A DNA stretch of 64,000 nucleotides from Ephydatia muelleri (Eukaryota > Porifera > Demospongiae > Spongillida > Spongillidae): contig JABACO010000006.1 in assembly GCA_013339895.1 (NCBI GenBank), positions 11,127,266-11,191,265 of the forward strand. Direction: 5' to 3'. Numbering within the stretch: the first letter of the stretch is position 1; every line of letters starts with the position of its first letter. Positions 22,691-34,882 of the stretch are shown piece after piece. A program made the translations under genes and the position numbers. The notes under the pieces are model-generated. The model did no database searches. It was given only the letters and a program-made list of their open reading frames with translations, and was not told the DNA's origin.

Positions 22691-23690
22691 NNNNNNNNNN
22701 NNNNNNNNNNNNNNNNNNNNNNNNNNNNNNNNNNNNNNNNNNNNNNNNNNNNNNNNNNNNNNNNNNNNNNNNNNNNNNNNNNNNNNNNNNNNNNNNNNNN
22801 NNNNNNNNNNNNNNNNNNNNNNNNNNNNNNNNNNNNNNNNNNNNNNNNNNNNNNNNNNNNNNNNNNNNNNNNNNNNNNNNNNNNNNNNNNNNNNNNNNNN
22901 NNNNNNNNNNNNNNNNNNNNNNNNNNNNNNNNNNNNNNNNNNNNNNNNNNNNNNNNNNNNNNNNNNNNNNNNNNNNNNNNNNNNNNNNNNNNNNNNNNNN
23001 NNNNNNNNNNNNNNNNNNNNNNNNNNNNNNNNNNNNNNNNNNNNNNNNNNNNNNNNNNNNNNNNNNNNNNNNNNNNNNNNNNNNNNNNNNNNNNNNNNNN
23101 NNNNNNNNNNNNNNNNNNNNNNNNNNNNNNNNNNNNNNNNNNNNNNNNNNNNNNNNNNNNNNNNNNNNNNNNNNNNNNNNNNNNNNNNNNNNNNNNNNNN
23201 NNNNNNNNNNNNNNNNNNNNNNNNNNNNNNNNNNNNNNNNNNNNNNNNNNNNNNNNNNNNNNNNNNNNNNNNNNNNNNNNNNNNNNNNNNNNNNNNNNNN
23301 NNNNNNNNNNNNNNNNNNNNNNNNNNNNNNNNNNNNNNNNNNNNNNNNNNNNNNNNNNNNNNNNNNNNNNNNNNNNNNNNNNNNNNNNNNNNNNNNNNNN
23401 NNNNNNNNNNNNNNNNNNNNNNNNNNNNNNNNNNNNNNNNNNNNNNNNNNNNNNNNNNNNNNNNNNNNNNNNNNNNNNNNNNNNNNNNNNNNNNNNNNNN
23501 NNNNNNNNNNNNNNNNNNNNNNNNNNNNNNNNNNNNNNNNNNNNNNNNNNNNNNNNNNNNNNNNNNNNNNNNNNNNNNNNNNNNNNNNNNNNNNNNNNNN
23601 NNNNNNNNNNNNNNNNNNNNNNNNNNNNNNNNNNNNNNNNNNNNNNNNNNNNNNNNNNNNNNNNNNNNNNNNNNNNNNNNNNNNNNNNNN
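22691..23690. other. Assembly gap (1000 N)
   Basis: The run of N hides the inner end of the left arm, the promoter of this USF-like copy, and the last exon or exons of HYOU1. The round length suggests a placeholder size. Confidence 0.99.
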
Positions 23691-24786
23691 CCCAAACGCA
23701 CCTCTGTCTCTTCGATGAGGGTCGAAAGTGTAGTCAATTCTACCTCAGTGAATATGTGCATGTCAGCGGTGAGGTTTATAGCCTTCACTACAAAGTCCTT
23801 GGCCAGTTTATGCTCTCCTTAATGGCCACCACCAGCTTTGGCCTCTTATCAGCCTCAGCAACACGCTTCAAGAGAGGCTTGGAAATTCTTTTGAGATCCC
23901 TCAGCTTGTCTGTATAGGCCTGGGGACCACCGTAAAAACCACCACCAGTACTTAGATGTGGAGAGAATATCTCAGCTACATACTGTCCAACTCAACCCAT
24001 CCATCCCATCACTCTCACCCTCCCTCTCCACCACCCCTCCCTCTCTCCACCCATCCCTCACCCTCCCTCTCCACCACCCCCTCACCCTCCCTCTCCACCA
24101 TCCTCTCACCCTCCCTCTCCACCATCCCATCATCACTCACCCTGGGCTCCACCATCACTTTCCCCCCCCATACCTCCCTTACCTCGGTCTCAGCCATGTA
24201 TCCCTCCTCCTCAAGCCACACAGACTCTCGAGCCAAGGCCTCCGCTATCACCTCTCTTTGTTCCTTATTGGAGACAGCTTTGAACGGCTCAGTCTTCATG
24301 GCAGCTTGTGTGTCGAGGATGAAGGCTTCGAGGCTGTTCTTGGCCTGGGCATTTGCATTCCTCTCATCGTCGCGAGCTTGCAGCGCCTTCAGCCTGTGTG
24401 TACGCGAGTGTGTTTAAGTGCATTGTGTACGTGTGTATTTTGTGTGTGTTGTATGAATGCACACAGCAGTCAATGGTCCCCCTTCCCAGGACTTACTTGG
24501 CAATGGAGGCCTGAGATGTGGACTCGGAAGGAGGTGGAAGGTCAAGCACATTCACCACCACTTTCAGCTCCACTTTGGCCACCTTCCCGACCACTTTATC
24601 CTTTGACCCGGTCTTGTTCACGGCTGGTATGGGACACACGTGAGGTGCAGCCACACCCACCACAACCACGCCTACCGTCGGCCTGCTTTGCGTTCCCGGT
24701 GGCGTCCTGCTGCTGTGTTTTGTTTGCTGGTTTGGCTTCTTCCTCTGACCTTTCGGATGACCCATCACTATCTGCCTTGTCTGACA

Positions 24787-24827
<41 letters not shown>

Positions 24828-24830
24828 CGC

Positions 24831-24870
<40 letters not shown>

Positions 24871-26192
24871 GATCCACCATGACCCTTATACCTCCACACA
24901 CATACCTCCTCCTTCCTCTTCCTGAGAACCAGTCCCCTTGCTCTCAGGTTGCTCATCAGAGGGCGTGTCCTGTGTGGGTTCCTCTGGAGGCGGAGCCTGC
25001 ACCTCCGGGGGTGGGGTCTGTTCCCCCGAGGGTGGAGCCTGTTCCTCTGGTGTTTGGGCGCTGTCCCCTCCATCTTCTTCAACATCTTTCACTTCATCCC
25101 CTGTGGACGATCCTCCAAAGAAGCTGGATATTTTGCTGCCAATCTCTATATGTGTGCAATATGGGACACGCAATATGGCAAGAGGCGCATAGCCCAGTCG
25201 AGACCACAAAGCCCAGTTGGACGCACAACTCACTCGAAAGGGTTGATTCCTCTGCCTGGTCCCCAGGATACTCAAACCTGGATTCCACCTTAGAAAGGTG
25301 AAAGGGGAATGTGTTATAAAAATAATAATAAAAGTGGCATGTGATTTACATTGTCCAAGGTCAGCAGACCACTCTCGTCCATCCTGAAGTGGACCTTGAT
25401 CCCCTTGGATTCAGCACCCGCATGTTCAGCGAATGCCTCCTTCACACCTGAGAGACGGACTTGCGAGATGTTTGTCGCCCCAACAGCACTGTGGTGTAAC
25501 AAACCAAATCATAAGGACTCATGGAGGTTGGAGGGGAGGAAGACAGCTCGCCCCCCACCTCTTCTCCTCTGGGGAAAGGAAGTCCAGTGAGCCATAGAAG
25601 ACGTCAAAGGCGAAGTCGTCACTGTTGCGACTGAATGTAAGGACTTTCTTGGAGGGGAACGGATTGGAACGCTGGAACAATGTTCTTCGCATCACTTTCT
25701 CCACCTTCTCGGCCTCCTTCCCCTCCTCACTCACTGCATCCTCCTTCACAAAGGAGACCTGGGGTGCCAAATGGTGGGGAGGAGAGGGAAGTGGGGTGGG
25801 ATGGATGAGGTGTGAGGAGGGAGGGGAACGTGCTGGAGATGGCAAACATTTGGAACACAACTTTACCTCAATGGGGAAGACTGCTCCTTCCTTCACGATG
25901 AACTTCTTAACCTTGAACAGTTTGGATCTAGCGGCTCCTTGATACACAGCTCCTGTTGACAAGCCACACCCACACCATCAAGCCACACCCGTAAAACTGC
26001 ACCCCAATGCTTACCGAGTGCAGGTGCCTCGTCGGCATTCAAGTTCTTCCAAAGGTCATCCCTGTGCAAGGAGCATGAGATACACGCACGACAGTGGTCA
26101 CACTCACTTCTTTGATGCCGCCAGCAGCTTCTGTTGGACCTTGGGGACTCTTGTTCCTCCTCCCACGAGGATAACTGCGTCAATCTCTCCCT

Positions 26193-26270
<78 letters not shown>

Positions 26271-26730
26271 AAACACGATGCATTGAAGTGAGCACACACC
26301 ACTATCACACATAACATGACCCTAGCGATCACCTTGGATACGGTGGTCACCTCCCCATGACAACATGGGTTCTGGACAGTCCCAATTTGACACTACACTA
26401 TACAAAGCTAACATCACAGCCAAACAATTTTGACCTATGGTGACCATTTTGGGCAGCTTTAGACTATGTATACAATACACATATCTATCTTCAATTATAG
26501 AGCACCTATTTCTTTGTACACATACCAACGTACCATCGTCATGTCGGCAGACTTCAGCGCCTGCTCCACGGGAAACGCCACACGATCAAACAGGTCTTCG
26601 CACAGCTCTTCAAACTTGGCCCGCGCAATGGTGGCCTTGAAGTCCACCTCGTCTTGCACACCTTCCACCTGTTGAGAACAGACCAACGTCCATCACACAC
26701 AGACGTGTGTGACTCATGGCCTCAATTAAT

Positions 26731-26769
<39 letters not shown>

Positions 26770-26864
26770 ATATATACATGCATCGCACACAATATACACA
26801 TGTACACACATATACATATCGACTACACTGTATTACTCCACAAACACAAACACACACACACACA

Positions 26865-26904
<40 letters not shown>

Positions 26905-28860
26905 CTTATCTCACACAGAGACAGGGGGGGGGGGGGGGAAGGTTTCACTCCCATGTGCAATGAGATGCCAGACGCACATAGTAATGGTTACCTGGGAGAT
27001 GAAGTCAGTGTTGACGCTCAAGATCTGCTTCAGTCTCTTCGCCTCTTGAAGCAACTTAGTCATCGCTCTTGGGGATTTGTACACACTGCTTACGCGTTTG
27101 TGCTGGGTCTATAGCGTCCAGATACATGTATATCAGAACATGACCAACATACACAACATACACATAATCAAAATGGCACACATAGTCCCACACACCACCT
27201 CCACCACTCCACCATCACCACCACATTCCACCATCACCACAACCTCCACCCCCATCACCACCCCCACCCCCACCCCCACACAGAGCTTACAGTAAATACT
27301 TCAGCCAGGTGGTCTCTGAGTCGAACAGCCATCTCAAACCCACCCAGTGTGCGATCGTAGCCCGTTCCCTTGACTACCAGCTGAGGCACAGGAAGAACAG
27401 AGCTCTTTTCCTGTACCATCTTGTACTCTGAGGAAGAGAGGGAAATCTCATCAAGAGACCCTAATACGGTCAGAGACCCCTCCCCCTTCCCCTAGTATAT
27501 TTGACCCTCCTTACCCAGTATGGTGGCAACCCCTCCCGCCCCCCCCCCCACCCCCTGCCCCCTTACCCACTATGGTGGCAACCCCTCTTACCCCCTTACC
27601 GCCCCTGCCCTCTTACCCCCTTACCCTCCCTGCCCCCTTACCCTCCCTGCCCCCTTACCCCTTCTTACCCACTATGGTGGCAACAGTGCCTGTCGCTCCC
27701 ATGTCGTAGAACATGACAGTGTGAGTGGAAGAGTTGAAGTTTGACTGTCTGAAAAGTCCATAGTTCAAGGCAGCTGTACCAAACAGTTGTATGGGAGGAA
27801 CAAGAGTGAATGAAGGAAATCACAGAATGGCTCATTACCAGCTGCACTGGTGCTCATCAGTTGAACCACATTGAGTCCTGCAAGACTGGCAGCACTGAGG
27901 AGAGAGGGAGAGGGAGGAGAGAGGGAGGAGGGAGGAGAGAGGGAGGGAGGGAGGCGAGAGGAGGGAGGGAGGCGAGAGGGAGGAGGAGGGAGGAGAGGGA
28001 GGAGAGAGAGGGAGGGAGGGAGCGAGGAGGGAGGGAGGAGGAGAGGGAGGGACGGGGAGGAGAGGGGAGGAGGGAGGAGAGAGGAGGGAGGGAGGAGAAG
28101 GAGGGAGGAGGAGAGAGGGAGGGAGGGAGGAGAGAGGGAGGGAGGGAGAGAGAGGGAGGGAGGGAGGAGAGAGGGAGGGAGGGAGGAGAGAGGGAGGAAG
28201 GAGAGGGAGGGAGGGAGGAGAGAGGGAAGGGAGGAGGAGAGAGGGAGGCGGGAGGGAGGAGAGAGGGAGGGAGGGAGGAGAGAGGGAGGAGAGAGGAGGG
28301 AGGGAGGAGGAGAGAGGGAGGGAGGAGAGAGGGAGGGAGGGAGGAGAGAGGGAGGGAGGGAGGAGAGAGGGAGGGAGGGAGGAGAGAGGGAGGAGGGAGG
28401 AGAGAGGGAGGGTAGGGAGGAGAGAGGGAAGGAGGGAGGAGAGAGGGAGGGAGGGAGGAGAGAGGGAGGGAGGGAGGAGAGAGGGAGGAGAAGAGGGAGG
28501 GAGGGAGAGGGAGTCAGTGAGGGGGGAGGAGAGGAGATAGGGATGGAGAGAGAGAAATAGAAGAGAGGTAGATTGAAATCAACCAATGGGACCAGTGGCC
28601 ATCATTCAAGCCTCTTCCCTTCCTTCATATACCACTATTTATTTAATTTCCTTCACACAAAACCCCAATTTCCTCCTCTCCCCACCCCTATTGTCCCCTC
28701 TTCCCCACCCCTATGTCCCCTCTTCCCCACCTCCAAGCCCCCTCTTCCCCAACCTCCAAGCCCCTCTTCCCCACCCTCCAAGCCCCCCCTCTTCCCCACC
28801 CTCCAAGCCTATTCCAGGTCAAGTCATCCTCTCGCGTCCCTAAGAAAGACATCCCTTCTC

Positions 28861-28891
<31 letters not shown>

Positions 28892-29866
28892 CAACCCCTA
28901 CTCACTGCAGCATGGCCCTCCTCTGTGCTTGGGTGAAGTACGAGGGTACAGTGATGACGACGTCACGAATGGTCTGACCTACAGACCAGAGCCATTCAAT
29001 AAGTTACGCATCCCCCGCACAAAGCCGGCTTACTAGCATAGTCCTCGGCGAAGCTCCTAGAATTGTTGAGGATCATGGCAACAAGCTCTTCAACGCTGTA
29101 CACTGTCGAGCTGGGTATCCATTGGCAACAATGTCAGGTTACATGCACGCAAACTTTCTTGTCCAATCACACACTCACCTATCATGCTGAAACAAAACAG
29201 TTCCTGTAATACAAGCAAACAACATCCATATTGAAAAAAATAAACAAACATGTCCTTTCTCTAACTCCGCCCACCTCTCTCTTCGTCCTTTCTGATGTCG
29301 TAGTAGGGAAACCACCTCTTGTACAGCTGCACTATGGGACTGTCATACTTCTGTCCGAGCAGCGGCTGCAGGTACCAGTACATCTCTTTGGGATATTTGA
29401 TGCCCTGGGTGGGTGAGGTAGGAGTGTGTCCGTCCTGCGAGAGAGAGCGTTGCGTAACTCACGCTGGCTAGAGCCCCTCCTGCAAACAGCCTCTCGTCGT
29501 TTCGTAACGTGACAACGGCGGGCGTCTTTCGCTGTGACTCTCTGTTAGAGAAAGAGAGAGAGACACATTTTTTTTAAATGTCCAGTATCCGCCTACTCTT
29601 CTTCCTCAGATCCATTGCCCCCACACTTGAACTTACTTGTTCAGAACTATTTCCATGGGCACGCCGGGCTGCAATACAAACACGGATCATTGCAAGCGTA
29701 CGGAAGGGGTAAGGCGCCAAAAGGGCGTATGGCTTACCTTGACCAGGGCGACCTTTATCCACTCGCTACCGAAGTCTATTGAAATAACTGATGCACTGCT
29801 GTGCCCGCACATCTCATGCAGGGCAAGAGCCAGCAACATCACCGATACAGCTCCCAGTCGTTTCAT
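23691..29866 (-). CDS. HYOU1: HYOU1-like ER Hsp70-family chaperone (C-terminus in gap)
   Basis: A large Hsp70-family (GRP170) chaperone of the ER lumen. The start at 29866 gives a signal peptide (MKRLGAVSVMLLALALHEMC) followed by SVISIDFGSEWIKVALVK and PGVPMEIVLNKESQRKTP, typical of HYOU1. Exons in order: 29738-29866, 29637-29668, 29463-29541, 29275-29404, near 29033-29113 (VYSVEELVAMILN), 28906-28979 (TIRDVVITVPSYFTQAQRR), 27840-27898, 27672-27774, 27293-27429, 26992-27109, 26534-26672, 26108-26191 (EIDAVILVGGGTRVPKVQ), 26014-26063, 25868-25960, 25556-25760, 25350-25495, 25230-25290, 24906-25140 (acidic Pro/Glu-rich linker), 24497-24784, 24180-24395 and 23775-23940. Boundaries after exon 4 are approximate. 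Near 23825 the frame jumps (VVAIKE to AKDFVVKAINLTADMHIFTE) with no clear intron, next to the gap. Confidence 0.85.
24788..24866. repeat. (CA)n microsatellite in HYOU1 intron
   Basis: Dinucleotide tract with a few GCACAC interruptions. Confidence 0.95.
26191..26265. repeat. (CA)n microsatellite in HYOU1 intron
   Basis: Uninterrupted CA tract of about 74 bases immediately upstream (in gene sense) of the exon encoding the VILVGGGTR segment. Confidence 0.95.
26731..26934. repeat. (CA)n tracts plus poly-G in HYOU1 intron
   Basis: Two CA tracts (26731-26766 and 26847-26902) and a run of 14 or more G (26924-26938), separated by TA/CA-rich sequence. Confidence 0.9.
27892..28560. repeat. ~670-bp polypurine (GGGAGGGAGGAGA)n tract in HYOU1 intron
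   Basis: The plus strand is almost pure G and A for about 660 bases, built from GAGAGAGGGAGGGAGGGAG-type units. On the transcribed gene strand it is polypyrimidine. Such mirror-type purine tracts can form triplex DNA; this property is known for the class and is inferred here. Confidence 0.95.
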
Positions 29867-30090
29867 CCCTCTTCAGAACTAAAGCCGCTCAGTTATGGAA
29901 AGTACTATAAATATAACCACTAAACTATACCACTAAACCACACACATGGCTTGTCATAAATTGATTGGTTCGAATTCAGCTATGACGTAATTACATGCGC
30001 GTGCGCAACGCGCAAACGTGCGTAAAGAAGCGTACGGTGCGTAACGAGACGCGGATAATCGTTCCGACATCAAAGAAACAAACGTTTCAC
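29867..30090. promoter_or_regulatory. Divergent promoter region HYOU1 / CIMAP1
   Basis: Only 224 bases separate the two start codons. The region holds TGACGTAA (near 29984) and a CpG-rich stretch (GCGCGTGCGCAACGCGC at 29997-30013) on the CIMAP1 side. No TATA box is obvious at the expected distance. A shared promoter is inferred from spacing. Confidence 0.5.
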
Positions 30091-30574
30091 ATGTCGAAAG
30101 CAGAAGGCGAGGAGAGGCCCACAATCGCTGCAAAGGAGCGCGGTAAAGATGTTCAGTTTATATTTCATATGGATGGCGTCGAAAAGTGAATTTCATATTT
30201 CTTTGTCGCAGGCCCCGGACCAAGTCGATACTGCTTGCCGCAATGTGTGGGATACAATGGACATGACACAACCAAACTACGGATGCCAGCCTACTCGTTT
30301 GGGCAGCGCTTAGAATCAAGTAGGTTTCAGAACGCGACGAAATAAAGTTGTGGTGTGAATACGCCTTATTGTCACCCCAGTGTTCAAATCCGAGTGCAGT
30401 CCGGGACCAGGCTATTTCATCAACCCTCGCTGTACAAGATTTGGAAAGGACGGGACACCGGTCTATTCAATCCTCGGCAGGCAGAAAGATCTTAGTGAGA
30501 ACGTTACGCACAATTCTGTTCTGCACTTATATTTTTAAAAATGCTATTAGTTTTACGCTGCTGTGTGTTGTGTG

Positions 30575-30649
<75 letters not shown>

Positions 30650-31250
30650 CTCAGTTTATGACGCCATCCCCCGGAGCGTACTATCCGGAAAAAGTACACC
30701 CTCAGGGAGAGAAGCATGCTCCATCGTACACAATGGGAACGAGGACACGTTACCGAAAGCGTAAGGAATACACTCCGCGCACGCTCAACAATGGTTCTTT
30801 TTTTTTTTTCTCCCATCTTATATTTTTCACCCATCTTATATTTTTCACAAACATATTCTTTACCACATGACATTCCTAGGTGATCCCACTCCGTCCCCGA
30901 ACACATACACTCTCCCCGCCATGTTGGGGAGCAAGGTGCCCAACCGGTTCGCTTCCGCCGCCTATTCGATGGCCGGCCGCGGATTAACCGGAGGGTTTGC
31001 CGACGACCTGGCCAAGACGCCAGGTCCTGGCCGCTACAACGCCATCACGCCAGACACATACACACGACGAAGCCCCGCCTACTCCATGCTGGGAAGAAGC
31101 TATCTGCCTGGGGACTCGACAATTAAGCCTGGTCCAGGAGCGTATAGCCCGGAGAAAGTTTACGTAAACAAGACGAGCGCACCCAAGTTCTCCATGGGCA
31201 TCCGCCATTCCGAGTACATCACGCCGCTTATAGTGGAAGTACGAGACTGA
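30091..31250 (+). CDS. CIMAP1: CIMAP1/ODF3-like ciliary microtubule-associated protein (SHIPPO repeats)
   Basis: Five exons (30091-30142, 30212-30319, 30381-30494, 30650-30760, 30880-31250) join in frame to give 251 residues, close to the 254 of vertebrate ODF3/SHIPPO1. Repeated SHIPPO motifs are seen: GPGPSRYCLPQCVGYNGHD, SPGPGYFI, SPGAYYPEK, TPGPGRYNAITPD, KPGPGAYSPEK. The end HSEYITPLIVEV is also typical. Proteins of this family sit inside or on axonemal doublet microtubules of cilia and sperm tails. The gene is divergent from HYOU1. A TG microsatellite fills most of intron 3. Confidence 0.92.
30567..30647. repeat. (TG)n microsatellite in CIMAP1 intron 3
   Basis: The TG tract runs right up to the GCAG acceptor of exon 4 and replaces the usual pyrimidine tract with alternating T and G. 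Confidence 0.95.
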
Positions 31251-32563
31251 TTAAGAGATGACTTCACCAGCCCCTCCCCCCATCCCTTTAACTTCGGGCA
31301 TTTTATGGTTTGAAAAAGTGCAAAACTGGTTAAGATACACCAGGTGTAGAATTAACTTGTCTTTTTCTAACATAAGGTTTTAATTGAGATTTCTGTTCCA
31401 ATGTACTGTTAGTTTCAAAGGATGTACTACTTCGCTCTGAGGTCATCTCTTGGTGTGTTGGTGTACTTCTTTGTGGTGGGTGATGAGATGATGTCTGTAC
31501 AGCTGTCTTGCTTTCTTGACAAAACTCCGACCTAAATTAAAGAAATTAGCCAGTCGATATTGAACATATTACAGCCTTCAAACTAAACAGGAATGCACTT
31601 ATGTGACAAGCAAATTTTTGTTGGCACACTTAAGCCGAGACACAGATAGTGAATAAATGTAATACTCCAGCAGTTAAGTATGTGAAACAGTTGCAAATTG
31701 GCAGCAGCTATAATGAATGCTACAAAGTATGTAGTTTAACATAGTTTAATGCAGTTAATTAATGTGGCTCGGTCGGCTCGTCACCGCCCACCAATCATTT
31801 TCTACTAGAACATAGAATTCAAACTGAGATCCGGACATGTGCAAGCCCTGATAGAGTACACCTTCCCCCCAATCTCGCGCAGCTGGGAGTTCACTGGTCA
31901 TTCGACACATAGACGCATACTGGATAATTGGTATCACGTTGCTAGCACAATTGGAATAACCAGTTGTTGATTGAACCAAATATAAACTCTCTACAGAATA
32001 CAAACCAAAGTGCATTTGAAATCTGTGTGTGCTCAACTATACCCAACAGCAGAATAACGCACGATGAAGTCTACTCACCCCCAATTAAAAAGAAGTGCAA
32101 AAGAGAGCTTATTAGGTCAAAACATATCAGTGGAGCATAGCCCTACCCACCGAAGTACCACACAGGTATCTTTCGGTATGGCAGGAAGGGGGGCAATTCC
32201 CCCCCCCCCCCCCCCCCCCGGTTCAGGTGACCATAATGATGCCATCATGATGTTAGTTAAAGCAGTATGAAGGAGACAGACTTAGTGCTTGGATATGCAC
32301 ATTTCTGTCAGTTGAGCATAGCAAATTAGATAGAAACTTAGCTCCCTCCCAATTGGGATTGGCTGTATAGCACGTGACATGGTCACGTGGTTGGGGGTTT
32401 ATAAGGAGGTTTTGCACAATTGGATAGTCAATCTAGGTGTTGTGCACGTGCTGCAAACTTTTCATTGGTGTTTTGGGTATTTTCTTGTTGGCAGGTTGGA
32501 GATTGGAAAGTTCCTTGACAATGAGATAGCCTATGATGACTGAAGATCGAGAACGGAAGCGGA

Positions 32564-32603
<40 letters not shown>

Positions 32604-32610
32604 GTGTGTG

Positions 32611-32652
<42 letters not shown>

Positions 32653-33065
32653 AACTATTGTATTCTGGTATGGGAGTGGTTTTTTCCCCGCTTTAAGGTT
32701 TTATCCCAGAAGGGTTTTTCCTCATTATAGGTTTTTCCAGGAGGGTGTGTGGGCCCACCCCTCTAAATATAAGTGTGTCTGGCCCCCAATCCAAGTGTTG
32801 TAATGAGTGTGCTGTTCTCTGTTACTATGTCATCATGTGTGTATAACCAGTTTGGTGTTGTGACAAGGGGGAAGTGATTAGCTATACAGTGGCAAAGGGA
32901 GGGAACATTTAAATCGTGATTACAGCGTGAATTGAGGGGGACAGTGTTTTTGCTCGTGTGTGTACATGGATTGACATGGGAGGGGGGGGGGGGGGGGGGG
33001 GGGTTACACACCTTTCCCCCTGGCCATTATTGAAATTAACTATTGTTACACCCACCAGACTACAC
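31251..33065. other. Intergenic stretch between convergent CIMAP1 and CENATAC
   Basis: No gene was recognised. It contains poly-C (32199-32219), TG tracts (32569-32650), poly-G (32982-33002) and a promoter-like module at 32371-32406. AT-rich sequence after 31251 probably includes the CIMAP1 3' end. Confidence 0.6.
32371..32406 (+). promoter_or_regulatory. Twin CACGTG E-boxes followed by TATAA
   Basis: Two CACGTG sites (32371-32376 and 32384-32389) are separated by 7 bases in CACGTGACATGGTCACGTG. TATAAGG follows at 32400. USF-type bHLH-zipper proteins bind CACGTG. No reading frame downstream was recognised, so the role is unknown. Confidence 0.35.
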
Positions 33066-34727
33066 TTACCGAGATGCAGTACGGGATCCAGCATTCCAGA
33101 CTCTTCCAAATGAAGGCAACCTTAAGGAGGAGGGCAGAGAATAAAAGATAACACTCATCCCTGTAACACCCACCCACCCACCATGTGCACACCCACCCAC
33201 CATACGCACCCAGTGCCCACCATGTGCACACCCACCCACCATGCGCCCCACCCACCCACCATGCGCACACCCACCCACCATGTGCACACCCACCCACCAT
33301 GCGCCCCACCCACCCACCATGCGCCAACCCACCCACCATGTGTCCACCCACCCATCATGTGCCCACCCACCCATCATGTGCACACCCACCCACCATGTGC
33401 ACACCCACCCACCATGCGCCCACCCACCCACCATGCGCCCACCCACCCACCATGTGCCCACCCACCCATCATGTGCCCACCCACCCATCATGTGCACACC
33501 CACCCACCATGCGCACACACACCCAAACCCACATGAATGCACACTGGACAGACCACGCATCACCCACCCTACCACACACACACACACACCAGCAAGCAAT
33601 ACCAGTCATCACTATCTTCCTTGGGCTTAGTACGATGGAAGTCAGCCCCCACTCGATTTGGGTTCTTGCTAGCTCTTCTCTGCTGCTCTCCTGAAGAACC
33701 GCAAGATAATCCAACACCAAGGCTAAAAACCGAATCAGATTACTGTGCAACATGAAGGCATCCAAAGATGGACCAATGGGTGGAGCCTCATCCTCTTCGT
33801 CCTCTTTCAACCATGGAGGCGTAGCCCCTGTATGGACATTGCCCTCACCACCCACACAGTCCCCTACACTCAGTTACAGATCACAAGGCTCCACCCCTTT
33901 CCACTGTACCTCTATACGACCACTGGGTGCACCTGCGCACCCTTCAATGTGGTCAATCTCCCACACGAGTAACTGGTCTGAATTGTGTCTACAAAACAAA
34001 TTTTAAATGGTGAGTCAGGGTACAAAATTATTTATCCCAGCTGATAAGGAAAATATGACCAACTCAGCTTCATCACAGGAAATAGTTGCCAGGCTGGGTT
34101 TGGTGAACAAGGGTATTTTCAACAAAAAACCCCCCCAAAACCCAGTGAGTTCAAGGTTTTCCCATCCTGGAATCAAGTACCCAGTATGGAAAAACCTGGT
34201 AACCACCCTGGATTCGTCAAACAAAATCCCAGACTACTGGCTGGGAATTCAAACACCCTGGACGTTTCTAACCTTTCCCTTTCCCTGTGTGTGTACAACA
34301 GCATGGGACACTTGATCCCCAAAGGCTTACTTGAGTTTTACAATGCCTCCTCCCCAGACCCTCTGATCTTCATGCCTATGTGAAAGTGCTGATGTTCAAA
34401 GTATTGCACACTATTTGATCACATTACACAAAGAAGATGTAAGGTAAACCATTCACGTGTAAACAAAGTACACGTCATGGGGGTGAGAGTATGTGTATAC
34501 AACAGACTAGATTAAGTATGCACTACTACAGGCAATGTATGACCATGTTGGGCTTCCCAGTTTACACAGTATCTGTTTGGATGGCTGGCATTTCTATCAA
34601 TTTGCACTTACAGTGTATACATAGGCTTTTTTTTTTTCTGCACAATATCAACACCTGCATTGGTATTATCTGAGCAATGTCCTTGTGTGTGTGTACTGTA
34701 AGTGCAAATTGATACATTTGCAATTAC

Positions 34728-34808
<81 letters not shown>

Positions 34809-34818
34809 GCACGCACAC

Positions 34819-34882
<64 letters not shown>

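Noticed and set aside
22625..23917. Open frames running through the N block
   Set aside because: They are artefacts of translating the assembly gap; only the edges are sequence.
27765..28586. Arg/Glu/Gly-rich and Ser/Pro/Leu-rich frames of more than 200 codons
   Set aside because: They arise from the polypurine tract in a HYOU1 intron.
33160..33530. Regular repeats considered as a CRISPR array
   Set aside because: Units are contiguous tandem copies without unique spacers, in an intron of a eukaryotic gene.
33066..33599. 177-codon frame with MGGWVH repeats
   Set aside because: Only its last 18 codons are real (CENATAC last exon); the rest is an intronic minisatellite.
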